Source: a virus
DNA length: 64,000 nucleotides
Virus record (IMG/VR): IMGVR_UViG_3300008267_000029
Coordinates: 1 to 64,000 of that record
Strand: one strand, 5' to 3'
Shown here: piece by piece, positions 63,501 through 64,000 of the stretch
How the letters are laid out: each line of letters begins with the position of its first letter
How positions within the stretch are numbered: position 1 is the first letter of the stretch
Program-made: the position numbers and the translations under genes
Notes under the pieces: model-generated
Told to the model about the DNA's origin: nothing
Seen by the model: only the letters and a program-made list of their open reading frames with translations
The model's database searches: none

Positions 63501-64000
63501 TATTACTGTAGGCGCAGATAATGTTAATACATTAAATATCCAGGCTGTTGCGGAAAACTTTGACCGTACTTTATCTATAAACAAGTTAGATACTGTATTT
63601 GAATTTATGGAAGCTATAGGTATGCCGTTGGAGAATAACTCTACCGTACGTAAAGCTTTAGCAAATAAAAATAACCCGACATTCAAAGCTATATACGATT
63701 TACATACGACTATATTATACGGTATCTATCCTTATAATAATATGTATGCCGGAGCAAATCCGATTGTAATAAAAAAGCCTAGCGACTTAGTTAAGGAATA
63801 CAAGGTTAACATAGATGACTTTAAGGTAGCTAATAAGCTTAGCGGTATCTCAATTAAGTATAATACTATACAGAACTTCCACCTTACTTGGTCTGATGAC
63901 TTCTCTGATACTACTGTATCTAACGCTGAGGGAGAAAACCAATACGAGAAGTCTCTACGCGGTACGTTAATGAACCAGATAGATAGTATTAATACTGCTG
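57562..64000 (+). CDS. Giant polyvalent virion protein: SLOG + ASCH + AlkB-like oxygenase + HExxH peptidase (3' end outside window)
   Basis: The ATG at 57562 overlaps the preceding stop; the frame stays open to the window edge (2146 codons, incomplete). Domains in order: unassigned N-terminal ~700 residues; SLOG-like domain (~718-915) with HSGGAYGGD, VTGGTNTAVQLAIALNKPVY and FAGVGTRD; ASCH domain (~968-1072) with FKGKSAMDLIISGDRTRTTR and GRQVYARITDVSRF; AlkB-like 2OG-Fe(II) oxygenase (~1204-1374) with PHKD (H1257, D1259), LTHS (H1338) and TLTFRR (R1371/R1372); zincin with YHEAWHGF (H1507, E1508, H1511) and EEYLAEDF (E1561). The part after ~1600 includes KSGNEMSGKEKASPILLYTI. A virion RNA polymerase may lie further on, but its motif is not visible here. 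Confidence 0.7.
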   Translation, partial: MINCTLSNKQLRILRTKIAKDLLTYVDNNENFDLKDYLSKIYNQVNDATKNQNLALDYARVSLPFIKQLLGVDNTLENLPEQGLNIAELYKTTRLAGDDKNGFQVVVDYLGVTINPAKNLGEVKKDLEKEEDQEKAAKKNVDNRVVPTIYKETRKPYDPVSTSMQEVLSGKPESVRDPRMKIYSDITKMILDKIPLGGAKDFEGIEYPGVNGGIFVKMMRYNRIAVNDTFPHVKEVIESGVDQDYIIEDYNFAFVYVLTDKDGNELRFNDKGEVTKSGTLVYYNTRFLPKRGSNKLFDVDNVTNTQKPIEVAKNLGISIEEATEFLRSGFEELAKAYDYIRLKDGNSIMYSITGGSKGAIVDNNRKMVPFQTRIFRNEPLSFAFYAKDKLKPGDFSGVYVTGAQSNYPVLIAPRSISDSLATDLVEMLTKSVNKSDGQPLSNKEKVDILSTYILNSVKDIQYGVDKSNGAIYIKLEGQPLKLSSPEAADTLKNVFLKQPSGFDRKNIIALPLANSNKNVTVFSRNPNGTFSTESVPYMTYLEQNMDMNVELDEDGLLKRYNPYFNLMINLDSMGKVLLDNGNVDEKEETNNEKVARLRAEEQIEILKKIPNIDSYKVKGKIDSNLMPEDIKKIYQEIYDRYDAVITPILRDQIELEIMETLSKVQDVAAFTGARDLTPKEQTEQDRIIAEITKKYLGSSKKIAKPVTNTTENKPEEFVNHSGGAYGGDTLWDIIGRRFGVVEHRHYREASNRNLSKKLRDFGVSATVLTKEQMDTARQEIKDLINKDYPDTVEGNLQVRNYYQVANADSVFAVAPILRVHKDTRGTVVKKIKAVTGGTNTAVQLAIALNKPVYIWDAGSKSYEGTGRWYTYDYSVEQFVPTDTPTLTKNFAGVGTRDVEDYDVKDRFDQWGPRFQYVGKDIELEAIQAITDVYEKTFGSKPEVDPFVKADALPPIEQNFEDGEGGRTMQPQFKGKSAMDLIISGDRTRTTRANTDITRMLKDYNLPSITALKGMIVRMVDRNGRQVYARITDVSRFNKTYQLDTWQKEGWDEATTDKLLGKYPYAIEFEVVKDPGQKTATEVKTVSEDYGVVQAETNPTESEKQADIDLIKPHIQRQAFKENVGKYANEMFHYSLRWGRKNYNFFVLKDGKYVKSTIADEGSQLYSKDRNGNYVKSNRKDKAAYNNGLINPLDIDSFAGKGDMYGYDLVDQNGDPLPSISELQPIIDKIESALGISMRNYDSVIGNIYLPGEYVYPHKDTSESKSARKYPVIVYSIGNDAGLGIVDNNEGKMTFANEYDAKWLPAGEKLKGYTNEVLTKHGSIYTFGMGGKGRFELTHSTPINSKKDTPQSPITLPNGKVVTNYTITLTFRRAADLAEGMADSPTTSDKVSAVEKKAAEVVQKVEPQQIFRRGRSSADSNILDNLMNDDDFIDKNGKNKLGIQGNIKATREQIALAKTWYENSPLSKHIPFKVMFNAINTATKNGIARWDVNGITLFKGSDYSDLYHEAWHGFTQMFLTKEERDKLYNEARLNKGSFVAFDGSTVTFGAATDEQIEEYLAEDFREYMLGKGKKVLDKTPVKKNIFQKIFEFLKALFGKTNADDVITNGNNNSYTNELYEKLRVGDLNQFTFNQANRVFTTLNKVVTTTTPKDNTTPAKLGYEASALIGSTVDALFVEAIAKLNGGKTHVFTTAAIRTVKGRTTVYKYVLQELTKQLENVYLDKLDMEAKGLDTQDINYELDTLSYAVKHFGKPDEVLKPTGVMKYHMETSKFMEFDDRQIVELNKIDDSKLTIKNEFESKSGNEMSGKEKASPILLYTIRGLYAYDTDGSVKTNRLGFPKLMDPNAAWNRIYNITDGARNIQDVYNRLSEAAVDYPAIAQFLEKVGPPTNMETSSQQLWTDITNVLTMKRIPLMAVRATFSSELVEAVDPETGEVLMEGNKPIKETVTTFKVTPTRAGGEYSKVGAKWDNYFAVAAPNQYITVGADNVNTLNIQAVAENFDRTLSINKLDTVFEFMEAIGMPLENNSTVRKALANKNNPTFKAIYDLHTTILYGIYPYNNMYAGANPIVIKKPSDLVKEYKVNIDDFKVANKLSGISIKYNTIQNFHLTWSDDFSDTTVSNAEGENQYEKSLRGTLMNQIDSINTA

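Noticed and set aside
55980-63700. Many antisense open frames of 60-190 codons opposite the giant genes
   Set aside because: They are low-complexity Leu/Ser/Ile-rich mirror images of strongly coding + strand sequence, with no start context, promoter or recognisable motif.
1-64000. Stop-codon reassignment (TAG or TGA read through), as in some crAss-like and Lak phages
   Set aside because: Convincing genes end in all three stops (for example TerL in TAG, a ring protein in TGA) at positions fitting the next gene start, and no long frame is interrupted by a single stop type.
57562-64000. Virion RNA polymerase catalytic motif (DxDxD type)
   Set aside because: Expected in a crAss-like giant protein, but I found no such motif in the visible part; it may lie beyond the right edge.

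Overview
The window reads as the structural (late) half of a large tailed-phage genome that infects a Bacteroidota host, most likely a crAss-like phage (order Crassvirales). Reasons: (i) the gene order PD-(D/E)XK nuclease, PhoH-like ATPase, terminase large subunit, portal, scaffold-like protein, major capsid protein, neck/ring proteins, a very large tail muzzle/stabilisation protein, then a run of giant virion (cargo) proteins; (ii) the 967, 1094 and 1878-residue products, whose N-termini look to me like conserved crAss-like cargo proteins (recognised from memory, not searched); (iii) Bacteroidota-type expression signals, with TAnnTTTG promoter boxes and A-rich leaders in place of Shine-Dalgarno sites. 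Base composition is AT-rich. TAA, TAG and TGA all end genes, so the code looks standard. Every convincing gene is on the + strand and packing is very tight, with many TAATG/ATGA junctions. No tRNA, CRISPR array or IS element was seen.

Layout. 1-3196: end of a tail-fibre/receptor-binding operon (a truncated propeller-like protein, a 452-residue adhesin between two short fibre-like paralogues, a membrane-anchored coiled coil) closed by a hairpin terminator at 3228-3258. 3268-11578: packaging operon (promoter, small proteins, an IHF/HU-like protein, a zinc-binding protein, nuclease, PhoH, TerL, portal). 11639-14598: scaffold and major capsid protein, closed by a strong terminator. 14636-20620: an unknown virion protein, eight very small Lys/Gly-rich proteins, a ring-like protein, a ferritin-like (DUF5856-type) protein, and an abundant-looking structural protein with inserted Ig-like modules, again closed by a strong terminator. 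20633-27267: a Cys-rich virion/adhesin operon, including a protein that joins Asp-box (BNR) repeats to a von Willebrand A domain with intact MIDAS residues; then a terminator. 27271-34797: neck and tail genes ending in a 1762-residue muzzle/stabilisation protein. 34797-64000: six giant genes that make up nearly half the window, the last running off the right edge.

The giant genes are the most interesting part. They look like multi-enzyme proteins that may travel in the virion and act during entry. The 2286-residue protein carries two papain-like (CHAP/NlpC-type) domains, a lytic-transglycosylase-like domain and two ADP-ribosyltransferase-like domains, one with an R / S-x-S / E-x-E set. The last, still open protein carries a SLOG-like nucleotide-binding domain, an ASCH domain, an AlkB-like 2OG-Fe(II) oxygenase and an HExxH zinc peptidase in order. 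A short peptide signature (basic-x-G-G-x-L-x-K-A-x-D/N-G), sometimes followed by a module ending in SGWG, recurs between domains and at the C-termini of three consecutive giant proteins. I cannot match it to a described motif; it could be a maturation-protease site or a packaging signal.

Limits: all homology statements come from recognising motifs by eye. No database search or structure prediction was run.
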